From positions 1 to 45,571 of the forward strand of contig CAAELX010000049.1 of assembly GCA_900756925.1 (NCBI GenBank): a DNA stretch of 45,571 nt, written 5' to 3'. Shown here in pieces: positions 7,143 through 15,221 of this stretch (within the stretch, counting starts at the first letter, position 1; each line of letters starts with the position of its first letter). The notes beneath the pieces were generated by a model. That model saw only the letters and a list, made by a program, of their open reading frames with translations, was not told the origin of the DNA and made no database searches. This DNA comes from an uncultured Roseburia sp. Its GTDB lineage: Bacteria > Bacillota > Clostridia > Lachnospirales > Lachnospiraceae. A program made the translations under genes and the position numbers.

Positions 7143-8120
7143 ATGGCGGGAATGAAGCGTTTTATTACATATATATATGAATATCGGGATGGAAAGCGGG
7201 AGAAAAATGCCGGGTTTGCGAAAATGGAAATCCGCGGAACGGAGTATAGACTACAGGTACATTTGCGGGGATTAAGCAGCCGGGGAGAGTATGAGGTCAG
7301 CCTGTTTACCGATCAGGGGGAGAAGCTGCTGCTGTTTCCGATCGGAAAGCTGACAGTTCTGAATGGAAGCGGGGATTATGCAACTGCATGGCAGGCAGAG
7401 AAGCTGAAGCAATACGGTTGCTCGTTCGAGGAACTCGACGGTCTTGCGGTGACGGGCGGCGAAGCGTGGTACTGTCTCACAAGATGGACGGATAAGGAAC
7501 CGGGGACAGCTCCAATGCAGCTTGTGTGGTGGCAGGAAAATCACGATTCGGAGGATGTGGAGAAGAATAGGAGAATAGAAGTCGGGCAGGAAGGAACGGA
7601 TAAGTCGGATAGTACAGATGGAACTGATAAAGAGGGAAACATCTGGAAAGAAAAGGATCGCCTGTATGAAAATGGAAAAAGCGCAGACGGTCGGAGAACA
7701 GAAGAACCGGAGTGGCAGGATGAGTCCCTGCGGGCAACCGAGATGACGGCGCGCAATATTTTCCCGCAGTTTTCATGGGAGGATCTCTGGGGCAGGCTGC
7801 ATGCGGCATACCCACATTTCGAGGTCCATGGGGAGCGGGAGAGCGAGTGCATCCGGATAGAACTGAAAGATTTGAAGGAACTTCCGGGAAAATACTGGTA
7901 TATGGGAAACAACAGCTTCCTTCTGCACGGCTTTTTTAATTACCGCTATCTGGTACTCGGGAAAATGGTGGACGGGGCATTCTTCATCGGAGTGCCGGGT
8001 ATCTACCAGCGGCAGGAACATGTCATGGCAGCGATTTTCGGGTTCCCGGAATTTTTATCCTGCGATACCGGGAAGAATCAGAATTATTTTGGGTACTGGT
8101 ATCAGATCTTAGAGCGGTGA
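7143..8120 (+). CDS. Uncharacterised two-part protein, Lachnospiraceae type
   Basis: A 325-aa protein without signal peptide or membrane segment. The N-terminal ~130 residues are beta-rich, beginning KRFITYIYEYRDGKREKNAGFAKME, and resemble carbohydrate- or lipid-binding beta folds only superficially. Residues ~135-190 are a charged, low-complexity linker rich in Glu, Asp, Lys and Gly. The C-terminal ~120 residues, starting near FPQFSWEDLWGRLHAAYPHF, contain aromatic-rich blocks such as GNNSFLLHGFFNYRYL and FGYWYQ. I recall this layout in Lachnospiraceae proteins annotated with DUF6128, but that is memory, not a search. The ATG at 7143 is preceded only by a weak site (CGGGGAT). No function can be assigned. 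Confidence 0.7.
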   Translation: MAGMKRFITYIYEYRDGKREKNAGFAKMEIRGTEYRLQVHLRGLSSRGEYEVSLFTDQGEKLLLFPIGKLTVLNGSGDYATAWQAEKLKQYGCSFEELDGLAVTGGEAWYCLTRWTDKEPGTAPMQLVWWQENHDSEDVEKNRRIEVGQEGTDKSDSTDGTDKEGNIWKEKDRLYENGKSADGRRTEEPEWQDESLRATEMTARNIFPQFSWEDLWGRLHAAYPHFEVHGERESECIRIELKDLKELPGKYWYMGNNSFLLHGFFNYRYLVLGKMVDGAFFIGVPGIYQRQEHVMAAIFGFPEFLSCDTGKNQNYFGYWYQILER

Positions 8121-8179
8121 GGCTTTTGCCGGTGTTAAAACAGACAAACGGAGTGAAAGCACGGAGGAAGCTTACAAAA

Positions 8180-8225
8180 TTGTAATCTTATTTGTAATTA
8201 GAACGTAATGTTTTTCTGCTATACT
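8180..8225 (+). promoter_or_regulatory. Promoter with GTAAT direct repeats, candidate response-regulator box
   Basis: Three direct repeats, TTGTAAT (8180-8186), TTGTAAT (8192-8198) and ACGTAAT (8203-8209), are spaced 12 and 11 bp, as OmpR-family regulators need for tandem binding on one face. They end just ahead of an extended -10, TGC-TATACT (8218-8225). A weak -35, TTAGAA (8198-8203), lies 16 bp upstream. The operon downstream encodes an OmpR-type regulator, so autoregulation is likely. Confidence 0.5.
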
Positions 8226-8328
8226 GAATATATCCAATAAAAGAGTTATAGAGCTGAAAAAAGTTAACTTTTAACTGATTCCAAAATAACCGGGAACAGT
8301 GGATAATGACAGAAAAGGCAGGAGAAGG

Positions 8329-10866
8329 ATGAATCAGGAATTATGGAATCTGACGATTCTCGGAATGAAAGGTCGAAAAAAGATTACAATTTTAATATTT
8401 ACGGTATTGCTGCTTTCTTTTGCATTTGCGGTTGTAACACTGTCAGTGACATCAAGCATGGAACGGACGAACAGGGAATATCGGTTTGATACCTATGGTG
8501 AGTGGTATGGAGCGTTTTCTCTCGCAGAGGAGGAAGCACCGGACTGGTTGAAACAGGAAGAGTCCATTTCAGCAGTCGGTTGTGCAGAGACATATGCGCT
8601 ATTATCTGGAACGGATGAGAAGGCATATCTTGGGACAGTCGATGAAATTTTGCAGAAAACAGGACGGCTGGCACTTCTGGAAGGACATATGCCAGAACAG
8701 GAGGATGAGATTGCGCTGGAAGCCGATATATTAAGCAGCCTTGGTTATGACTATGTTATCGGACAGAAGATCGTGATTGGGGAAGCATATGAAGGCAGCA
8801 CGGCGGATGGAGAAACGGACTGTGTGGAGATGGAACAGGAGTATATACTGTCAGGTGTACTGAAAGAATACACAAACCTCTGGCTGTCCGGGCAGGATAT
8901 AAGCCTGCCCGGAGCTGTTATCACAAAGAAAGCAGCAGAGCAGGTATATGAGAAGGCTGTAAAGGAAAGAGCAGATCTTGGTCTGACATTAAACGATCCA
9001 CAGAAACTATATTTTTTTACGACAGCACCCGGAATGGAACAGCAGGCAGAAAAAGCATTTGAAAGACATAATCAGAAATTCATGGAAAACAAAGCCGCCT
9101 ACCAGACCGGAGCAGCCGAATGCTATCACTTCTTTTACACCTGCCTGATTTTTGCAGTGACCATACTTGCAGTGCTTTGTATTTATATGATTTATCTGCA
9201 AAAACAGACGAGGCAGATTGCACTGTTTCGGACGATCGGTATTACAAGAAGACAGCTTTGTGTCATGCTTCTTTATGAGACAGTATGTCTTTCGGTTCCG
9301 GCAATGCTTTTGGGAAGCCTGCTCGGAGGAGTATTTACCTGGGGACTGCTCAAAGCATTTATGAAGACATCACTTGCACGCATTTGTCTGGATATTCCAA
9401 TGAAAATGCTTATGCTTATGGGGGTAGCGTGGATGTTATGCGTGTTTGTTACAAGGCTGATTGTATATGTGATCGCCTTAAAACAGCCGTTGACAGGGCG
9501 CATGTATCTGACAAATAAAAATGCGCTCCTATACAGGCGGATGCGGCAGACGCTTTATGGCATCCTTGCTGCCGTATTTTGTGGAGTTCTTATTTTTACA
9601 GCTGTGGAATCCCTGTATCCGTTGCGGCAGATCGCCTATTGGAGACAACTTCCATCTTATCTCATTTATGCGGAAAATGCAGCATTGGCGGTCACAGAAG
9701 GTGATATCCCGGAACTTGTGACAACTGACATACAGAATAGAATCTGTGAGGTTCCGGACGTAGCGGAAATGGACGGCATGGGAAGTGTTTCTGCAAAACT
9801 GGTGTTTGACGGAATGGAAAACAATGATCTTGCACGCAACCTTTTATTTGACGACAAGATGGATATGATATTAAAAATTGTTTCCATGGAAAATGACAGA
9901 GCGTATTTTCAGGTGGAAGAAACTGGGGCGGATGAACAGGCATTCTGGAACGGAGACTGCGTGATATCCGCTTTTCCGGGAGATCTGGATGGAAATATCA
10001 GTTACAATAATGAGAAGTTTACGGACTGTGGGATAAAAAAAGGAGATCAGATTGAACTTGCACTGGAAGGGCAGAAAATAAAAGGGACAGACCTTGGCAG
10101 AGCAAAAGAGATCAGTCAGATATCGACCGTCGTGGGTGGTTTCCTGTTTTACAGTCATGATGATATCAGACAGAGCCTGAGTGATATTTATGAACCGTAC
10201 ACGATTGTGTGCTCCGACCGCTTCTTTCAGAAATTACTGGATCAGGCAGAAGAGGGATATCTGTGTGGCAGCTATGTGACGGGGAATAGAATCGCGGATA
10301 CACAGATCAATGTTTATACGGAATTGAATGCGGGCTATCTGTCTACCGATTATGTGGTAGCCGGAATCTGCGCGGAAAAGAAATTGCAGATCAGCAACAA
10401 CCGGGAAAAATACGCCGCATACACAGAAGGATACATTCAGAATCTGATCCTGCTTTGGAGCAGCGGAGGATGTATCGCCGTGATTATGTTGTTAATCATG
10501 GGCAATCTCCTGACAATGGATATGGAAAATGAAAAGAGAAAATATGCGATCCTTCAGGCAATCGGAATGTCGCGGAGGCAGACCAGGCAACAGCTGTGGA
10601 AAAATGCGCTGAGAAGTGGGAGCATTGCGACCGTGACGGGTTGGATTTTTTATGGCATCTATCTTTGCATCTATGCAGAAAATAAACGAGTGGACGACAT
10701 GACGTTAAAGGATACGATATTGTCACAGGTTTACGGAAGGCGCGTGGCGGGGGCAGATCTGCCATTTGTATTTGTGCTGACTGTCACAGGATTTTTTGCC
10801 ATTTGTTTTTTGTATCTTTTTACGAAGCGTAGGCTTGCAGATGCAGGGGAGGAGACAATTATATGA
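8329..10866 (+). CDS. FtsX-type ABC transporter permease
   Basis: An 845-aa membrane protein with eight predicted segments in the duplicated FtsX/MacB layout. TM1 (~18-40) is followed by a ~220-residue extracellular domain, TM2-4 (~264-384), TM5 (~408-430), a second extracellular domain of ~270 residues, and TM6-8 (~700-833). Each half has the cytoplasmic 'FRTIGITRRQL' or 'LQAIGMSRRQTRQQL' coupling motif. Such permeases use mechanotransmission to export or detach peptides, and many give resistance to antimicrobial peptides. The ATG at 8329 is chosen for the GCAGGAGAAGG in front; a GTG at 8299 is less likely. It overlaps the ATPase gene by ATGA, so the two are translationally coupled. Confidence 0.88.
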   Translation: MNQELWNLTILGMKGRKKITILIFTVLLLSFAFAVVTLSVTSSMERTNREYRFDTYGEWYGAFSLAEEEAPDWLKQEESISAVGCAETYALLSGTDEKAYLGTVDEILQKTGRLALLEGHMPEQEDEIALEADILSSLGYDYVIGQKIVIGEAYEGSTADGETDCVEMEQEYILSGVLKEYTNLWLSGQDISLPGAVITKKAAEQVYEKAVKERADLGLTLNDPQKLYFFTTAPGMEQQAEKAFERHNQKFMENKAAYQTGAAECYHFFYTCLIFAVTILAVLCIYMIYLQKQTRQIALFRTIGITRRQLCVMLLYETVCLSVPAMLLGSLLGGVFTWGLLKAFMKTSLARICLDIPMKMLMLMGVAWMLCVFVTRLIVYVIALKQPLTGRMYLTNKNALLYRRMRQTLYGILAAVFCGVLIFTAVESLYPLRQIAYWRQLPSYLIYAENAALAVTEGDIPELVTTDIQNRICEVPDVAEMDGMGSVSAKLVFDGMENNDLARNLLFDDKMDMILKIVSMENDRAYFQVEETGADEQAFWNGDCVISAFPGDLDGNISYNNEKFTDCGIKKGDQIELALEGQKIKGTDLGRAKEISQISTVVGGFLFYSHDDIRQSLSDIYEPYTIVCSDRFFQKLLDQAEEGYLCGSYVTGNRIADTQINVYTELNAGYLSTDYVVAGICAEKKLQISNNREKYAAYTEGYIQNLILLWSSGGCIAVIMLLIMGNLLTMDMENEKRKYAILQAIGMSRRQTRQQLWKNALRSGSIATVTGWIFYGIYLCIYAENKRVDDMTLKDTILSQVYGRRVAGADLPFVFVLTVTGFFAICFLYLFTKRRLADAGEETII

Positions 10867-11537
10867 GTGAAATAATCACTGCAAAAGATATTTATAAAAC
10901 TTTTCAGACATCGTCCGGGGAAGTGCATGCGTTGAATGGGATCAATCTGATTCTGGAAAAGGGTCTGTTTTACGCAATCATCGGAAAAAGTGGTTCCGGA
11001 AAATCAACGCTGCTTCATATTCTAAGCGGGTTGGACCGTCCGACCGCGGGAAACGTGCTGATTAATGGAAAAGATTTATTTTCCTGTTCTGATGAAAAAA
11101 TGGCAATATTCAGGAGAAGACAGATGGGATTTGTTTTTCAGCAATTCAATCTGTTGGAGGAATATAACATCAGAACTAATATAGAGATGCCATTAAAACT
11201 GGATGGAAAAAAAGTGGATTTCGATTTTTTGCAGCAGATTACGGACATGCTTGGCATTTCAGAAAAAATGGAGAAATATCCGTCCGAACTTTCAGGCGGA
11301 GAGCAGCAGAGAGTTGCAATCGCAAGATCACTTATTGCAAAACCCCAAATTATTTTTGCGGACGAACCGACCGGAAATCTGGATAAAAAATCAGGTGAGG
11401 ATACGATGAGATTGTTGAAAATGTGTGCCAGACAGTTTGGACAGACGTTGGTTATGGTGACACATGATCTTGATATTGCACGGACTGCGGATAAAGTTAT
11501 TCAGATCGAGGATGGGAAAGTGGTCACAATGACGTAG
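10863..11537 (+). CDS. ABC transporter ATP-binding protein (MacB/LolD type)
   Basis: A 224-aa ATPase partner of the preceding permease. It shows the Walker A motif GKSGSGKST near residue 42, Q-loop FVFQQFNLLEEYN near 94, signature LSGGEQQRVAIARSL near 142, Walker B IIFADEPTGNLD near 160, and the H-switch VTHDLDIA near 200. The Q-loop 'QFNLL' and 'EPTGNLDK' are typical of the LolD/MacB/BceA clade. The start codon overlaps the permease stop (ATGA). It is followed 39 bp later by the regulator of the same operon. Confidence 0.93.
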   Translation: MSEIITAKDIYKTFQTSSGEVHALNGINLILEKGLFYAIIGKSGSGKSTLLHILSGLDRPTAGNVLINGKDLFSCSDEKMAIFRRRQMGFVFQQFNLLEEYNIRTNIEMPLKLDGKKVDFDFLQQITDMLGISEKMEKYPSELSGGEQQRVAIARSLIAKPQIIFADEPTGNLDKKSGEDTMRLLKMCARQFGQTLVMVTHDLDIARTADKVIQIEDGKVVTMT

Positions 11538-11576
11538 CTGTGATATGATACTGAAAAACAGACAGGAGCAAGTGAC

Positions 11577-12260
11577 ATGCAGCGATTGTTGATTATCGAG
11601 GATGACAGGAATATTGCCGAGGGAATACAGGATATTTTGGGAGCGGCAGGGTATGACAGCAGGATTGCAGAGGATGGCATGACAGCAGTAGCATTATTAA
11701 AAGAAGAAAAAATAGATCTTATTCTCATGGATGTTCATCTGGGAGCGGAGAGCGGCTATGATCTGTGCAGGGAAATCCGGAAAAATATGGAGATCCCGGT
11801 TATCTTTCTGACTGCGTGCAACAGCGAAATGGAATTGATACGCGGTTTTCAGGCAGGCGGGGATGACTATGTGACCAAGCCATTCCGGGTACAGGAGCTT
11901 CTTTTACGCATTCAGGCAGTGCTCCGCAGGGCAGGAAAAGAATTAGAAAGTGTCATCATAAGCGGAGAACTGGTGTGTGACAGAAAGAACTGCCAGATGA
12001 AGAAAAATGGAAAATTAATGAATCTGACATTGACAGAATGGAGACTTGCGGACGCATTGCTTTCCCATGCACCGGATACGCTTTCAAGGGAAGAACTGCT
12101 TTATTTGGTGTGGGATAAAGATGCACTTTTTGTGGAGGCGAATACATTGAATGTAAACATCAGCAGACTGAGGGAAAAACTTGGCATCTGCGATGGACAG
12201 GAATACATAGAAACAATAAGGGGAACCGGATACCGCTGGGCAGTTCCGGTGAGAAAATAG
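11577..12260 (+). CDS. OmpR-family response regulator
   Basis: A 227-aa protein. The receiver domain (~1-115) has the acidic pocket E8-D9-D10, phospho-acceptor D52 (LILMDVHLG), T in FLTACN and K in VTKPF. The C-terminal winged helix (~125-225) has LTLTEWRLADALL and the recognition segment VEANTLNVNISRLREKLG, ending with the usual RGTGYRW. It is predicted to be phosphorylated by the kinase one base downstream and to control this ABC operon, perhaps through the GTAAT repeats at 8180-8209. The ATG at 11577 follows CAGGAGCAAG. The layout transporter-regulator-kinase matches peptide-sensing detoxification modules of Firmicutes. Confidence 0.92.
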   Translation: MQRLLIIEDDRNIAEGIQDILGAAGYDSRIAEDGMTAVALLKEEKIDLILMDVHLGAESGYDLCREIRKNMEIPVIFLTACNSEMELIRGFQAGGDDYVTKPFRVQELLLRIQAVLRRAGKELESVIISGELVCDRKNCQMKKNGKLMNLTLTEWRLADALLSHAPDTLSREELLYLVWDKDALFVEANTLNVNISRLREKLGICDGQEYIETIRGTGYRWAVPVRK

Positions 12261-12261
12261 T

Positions 12262-13191
12262 ATGGAGCAGATTTTGGCAGCCGCTGCAATTATGGCATTT
12301 ATCATAGCGGCAGTGACGGTGTGGAAAATGATAAGTCAGGAACGAAAGCTGATAAAGCTGCAGGAACAGATAAACCATTTTCTGATTTATTACAAAGATC
12401 CTCTGGAAGAGATTTTAGATGAAGGAAAGCTAGCCAATTTTTATAATGAACTTGCAAAAATGGAACAGCAGATTCTGCTGGAACATCGAAAAGAAGACAG
12501 CAGAGAGCAGGAATTCAGCAATTTTGTAGAAAATATTGCCCATCAGATGATGAATGCAGTTACCGCTTTACAGATTCAGATAGATCTTTTGCGGCTTTCG
12601 GCGGAAAACAACAGACAGGAAAAAAATCTGGAGAAAGCACAGTTTTGTATCGAGCGGATGAGAACAGAAATTGACAGGATCATGAAGTCCAGCCAGCTTG
12701 CTTCTGGGAAGATCCATATGATTTATGAACCTCTGGATATCGAAAATGAAATGAGAAACTGTATGAAAAAAATAGCTCCACTCGCAGAACAGAAAGGAGT
12801 TGATCTGAAGCTCGACTGCAAAAAAACATGCACACTGTCAGGTGATCCGTTCTGGCTGTCTCAGGCGGTGGAAAATATTATCAAAAACGCGGTGGAACAC
12901 ACAGCGCAAAACAGCGGGGTTCAGATTACGGTCACAGATGAAAAAAGGACAGTGGTGATTCGGATTGAAGATGAGGGGGAAGGAATTCCAGTGGAACAGC
13001 AGACGGAACTTTTTGTGAGGTTTTCCCGTGGAACCGGAGAAAAAGCAGGGTATGGAATCGGGCTTTCCATGGCGCTTGATATTGTAAAAGCACATCATGG
13101 AACACTCACTGCCGGAAACAGAGAGCAGAAAGGAGCATGGTTTGAAATCAGCATTCCGGTGCTGGAGGGTGCGGGAACTTATGAGGTGTGA
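12262..13191 (+). CDS. Sensor histidine kinase with one N-terminal membrane segment
   Basis: A 309-aa kinase. Residues 4-23 form a membrane segment with almost no extracellular part, then a coiled coil (~25-80), an HisKA-like dimerisation helix with the phospho-acceptor His94 (NIAHQMMNAVTALQ), and a HATPase_c domain with N-box NIIKNAVEHT, G1 EDEGEGIP and G2 GYGIGLSMA. The H-box departs from the usual H-[EQ]-x-K/R-T-P: the Lys-Thr-Pro following His is replaced by Met-Asn-Ala, so phosphatase/kinase balance may differ. With no sensor domain, it probably senses through the neighbouring ABC permease, as 'intramembrane-sensing' kinases do. It begins one base after the regulator stop codon. Confidence 0.9.
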   Translation: MEQILAAAAIMAFIIAAVTVWKMISQERKLIKLQEQINHFLIYYKDPLEEILDEGKLANFYNELAKMEQQILLEHRKEDSREQEFSNFVENIAHQMMNAVTALQIQIDLLRLSAENNRQEKNLEKAQFCIERMRTEIDRIMKSSQLASGKIHMIYEPLDIENEMRNCMKKIAPLAEQKGVDLKLDCKKTCTLSGDPFWLSQAVENIIKNAVEHTAQNSGVQITVTDEKRTVVIRIEDEGEGIPVEQQTELFVRFSRGTGEKAGYGIGLSMALDIVKAHHGTLTAGNREQKGAWFEISIPVLEGAGTYEV

Positions 13192-13242
13192 AAAGAAAAA
13201 ACATAACAATTAAATATATAGAGAGAATGGGCGGAAGAGACT

Positions 13243-13554
13243 ATGAGAAAAAGATTAATACCGGTAATTATGGCGATGGTAATGACATTAAGTGTAACAC
13301 CAGTATTTGCACAAACAGTACAAAGTGATATCGGTGCAGATCAAAATTATAGTGTAGAAGTAATGCCTAGAGCACCAATATGTCCAAGATGTGGTGGGAC
13401 TACAACATCAAAAGTAGTGTGAGGAGCATGGACAAATAAAAAAACTCAAGAATGTGAACACGGCTATGCATGGGGAACTGATTTAATTAGAGAAAGAACT
13501 GGTGTAAAAACAACTACATGTTTAACATGTGGTGATGGATTAATGAGAAGTTAG
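13243..13554 (+). pseudogene. Small secreted Cys-rich zinc-ribbon-like protein interrupted by in-frame TGA
   Basis: A 103-codon frame starts at ATG 13243 after GGCGGAAGAG and ends at TAG 13552-13554, with one in-frame TGA at 13420-13422 (codon 60). The N-terminus is a clear Sec signal peptide (MRKRLIP, hydrophobic core, cleavage after SVTPVFA at residue 23). The mature part has CPRCGG before the TGA and, after it, C-E-H-G and CLTCG, which together could bind zinc. Reading the TGA as Trp (TGG) would give V-V-W-G-A-W, a natural continuation, so a point mutation is the simplest explanation. It lies 51 bp behind the kinase gene and is AT-rich compared with its neighbours. It may be the secreted partner or ligand of the ABC/two-component system. 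Confidence 0.6.
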
Positions 13555-13638
13555 ATTTTTGAAAACAGTGATGTTTTTATCCGTGACAGGCAGAATAAAA
13601 TAGGTTAAAATACGGACAAAGACAGGAGACAATACAGA

Positions 13639-14112
13639 ATGATGACACAGGATGAAAAATATATGAAAGCTGCAATTCGCGAAGCAAAAAAGGCATATGC
13701 CTTAGACGAAGTGCCGATCGGCTGCGTGATCGTACAGAATGACAAGATCATTGCAAGAGGCTATAACAGAAGGAACACAGAGGGAAATACGTTAGCACAT
13801 GCGGAACTTTCCGCGATCCGTAAGGCAAGCAAGAAGACCGGCGACTGGCGGTTAGAGGACTGCACAATGTACGTAACCTTAGAGCCGTGCCAGATGTGCG
13901 CGGGTGCGATCGTGCAGAGCAGGATGAAGAAAGTGGTGATCGCCTGCATGAATCCGAAGGCAGGCTGCGCGGGATCGGTATTAAATCTGTTACAGATGGC
14001 AGAGTTCAACCACCAGGTGGAGATCGAAAAAGGCGTGTTGGAGGAGGAGTGTTCTGCGATGCTCTCAAACTTTTTCCGGGAACTGCGGCAAAAGAAAAAG
14101 CAGAAGTCTTGA
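13639..14112 (+). CDS. tadA: tRNA adenosine(34) deaminase
   Basis: A 157-aa zinc deaminase converting A34 to inosine in the wobble position of tRNA-Arg(ACG). Zinc and catalytic residues are visible as HAELSAI (His and catalytic Glu, near residue 54) and PCQMCAGAI (both Cys ligands, near 85). The N-terminal EVPIGCVIVQND strand is typical of TadA. There are two adjacent ATG codons (13639, 13642) behind CAGGAGACAATACAG. The stop codon (14110-14112) lies inside the -35 box of the SRP RNA promoter. The tadA-ffs neighbourhood is conserved in Firmicutes, although dnaX, the usual next gene, is not here. Confidence 0.93.
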   Translation: MMTQDEKYMKAAIREAKKAYALDEVPIGCVIVQNDKIIARGYNRRNTEGNTLAHAELSAIRKASKKTGDWRLEDCTMYVTLEPCQMCAGAIVQSRMKKVVIACMNPKAGCAGSVLNLLQMAEFNHQVEIEKGVLEEECSAMLSNFFRELRQKKKQKS

Positions 14113-14138
14113 CAACAGGCGGTCGGATAGGATATACT
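14109..14138 (+). promoter_or_regulatory. Promoter of the SRP RNA gene
   Basis: TTGACA (14109-14114) and TATACT (14133-14138) are 18 bp apart, six bases before the predicted RNA 5' end. The -35 box contains the tadA stop codon. Confidence 0.75.
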
Positions 14139-14143
14139 TAAAT

Positions 14144-14413
14144 CTCCGAGCAGCTGGGGTGGCAGCGGTACCCTGAACCAGCAATCCGCTATAGCTGGAG
14201 TGATATCAAACTGAGGGTTATCTTTCTGCAGGGCAGCCCTTCATAAGTGGCGTTGACGTTTGGGTCTTACGCAACAGGAATTTACGAACCGGGTCAGGTC
14301 AGGAATGGAGCAGCCCTAAGTAAAACCTCTTGTGTGCCGTGAGGGTGCCTGGGCTGAGTTAACTGTGGAGGTTACGCCTGTGGACTGGATTCGAAGGGCG
14401 ATGCTCGGATTTT
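14144..14413 (+). ncRNA. ffs: Signal recognition particle RNA, large bacterial type
   Basis: About 270 nt, the usual size of the Firmicute scRNA with an Alu domain. The Alu part shows GGGGTGGCAGCGGTACCCTG and the conserved GTGGCGTTGACGTTTGGGTC. The S domain shows the Ffh-binding hairpin GGTCAGGTCAGGAATGGAGC, followed by AAACCTCTTGTGTGCCG and GCCTGGGCTGAGTTAACTG. The two ends pair (CCGAGCA near 14147 with TGCTCGG near 14402) and the 3' end runs into TTTT. It binds Ffh and targets nascent membrane proteins to FtsY/SecYEG. End points are estimated to within a few bases. Confidence 0.93.
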
Positions 14414-14558
14414 AAATATAGGACTGTACAACAGGAGCCGGACTGCATATTTGTAGGAGCGACTCTTTTTTGATGTATAGAGATCGATCATTGCAAAGTG
14501 CATAGAAAACGTAGAGTAGATTGTGAACAATGACCGAAAACAGAAGGAGAAAAGAAGA

Positions 14559-15074
14559 ATGTGGGACAAGCTGAGAAAAAAAGCTTTTGAGGGGTGCGAG
14601 ATTCTGGAATTTGTTATGGCGATGATCGTGGGACTGGCGATTCTGATGGCAATTGTCGGGGTATTTCCGGGATTGCTGCATTTTTGGGGAGAGAGAGGAG
14701 ACACACATGCATTCATGGAATTTCTCGATGAGGTGTTGTCCGTTGTCATCGGTATCGAATTTTTGAAAATGTTATGTAAACCAAGCACCGGGAACATCAT
14801 CGAGGCGCTGATTTTCCTGATCGCCCGTCATATGGTGATCCAGACGACAACGGCGGAGGAGGATCTGATCTCAGTTGTCAGCATCTGTCTGCTCTTTGTA
14901 TTCCGGCGTCTTATGCTTGCAACCAAACCGGACAAAGAGCACAATGTGCCGAATTTTATCCATGCAGTCAGGCTTTCCCAGTCACCGGAATTCCGGAAGG
15001 CATTGATCCGCTATGAAAAAGAAGAAGCCGAAAAATCTGTGGCAGAGGAGTCGGGAGAGAACAAAGAAGTATGA
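14559..15074 (+). CDS. PsiE-like four-helix membrane protein
   Basis: A 171-aa integral membrane protein with four hydrophobic segments: about 17-42 (VMAMIVGLAILMAIVGVFPG), 60-78 (VLSVVIGIEFLKML), 85-103 and 110-128 (SVVSICLLFVFRRLM). A conserved-looking 'IGIEFLKML' sits where PsiE proteins have their F-E motif, and the layout fits the PsiE (phosphate-starvation-inducible E) family. The family's biochemical function is unknown. The C-terminus is charged and cytoplasmic. The start at 14559 follows AGAAGGAGAAA; a GTG at 14523 lacks a binding site. No Pho-box is visible upstream, so phosphate control is not supported here. Confidence 0.55.
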   Translation: MWDKLRKKAFEGCEILEFVMAMIVGLAILMAIVGVFPGLLHFWGERGDTHAFMEFLDEVLSVVIGIEFLKMLCKPSTGNIIEALIFLIARHMVIQTTTAEEDLISVVSICLLFVFRRLMLATKPDKEHNVPNFIHAVRLSQSPEFRKALIRYEKEEAEKSVAEESGENKEV

Positions 15075-15221
15075 CATTATATGCATTTATTTGAAAACAT
15101 AGATTGAATTTCAAAAAAACTGCTATATAATGAAAGCATACAGGGCGCAGTGCGCCGAAAGCAGTGGAAATCCGGTACATGGAAGCTGTTTTCAGAAAAA
15201 AAGAAAAGAGAGGAACAAAAA

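Noticed and set aside
13420..13422. TGA as a selenocysteine codon
   Set aside because: No clear SECIS-like hairpin was recognised directly after the TGA, no selenocysteine genes are in view, and Trp fits the context better than Cys.
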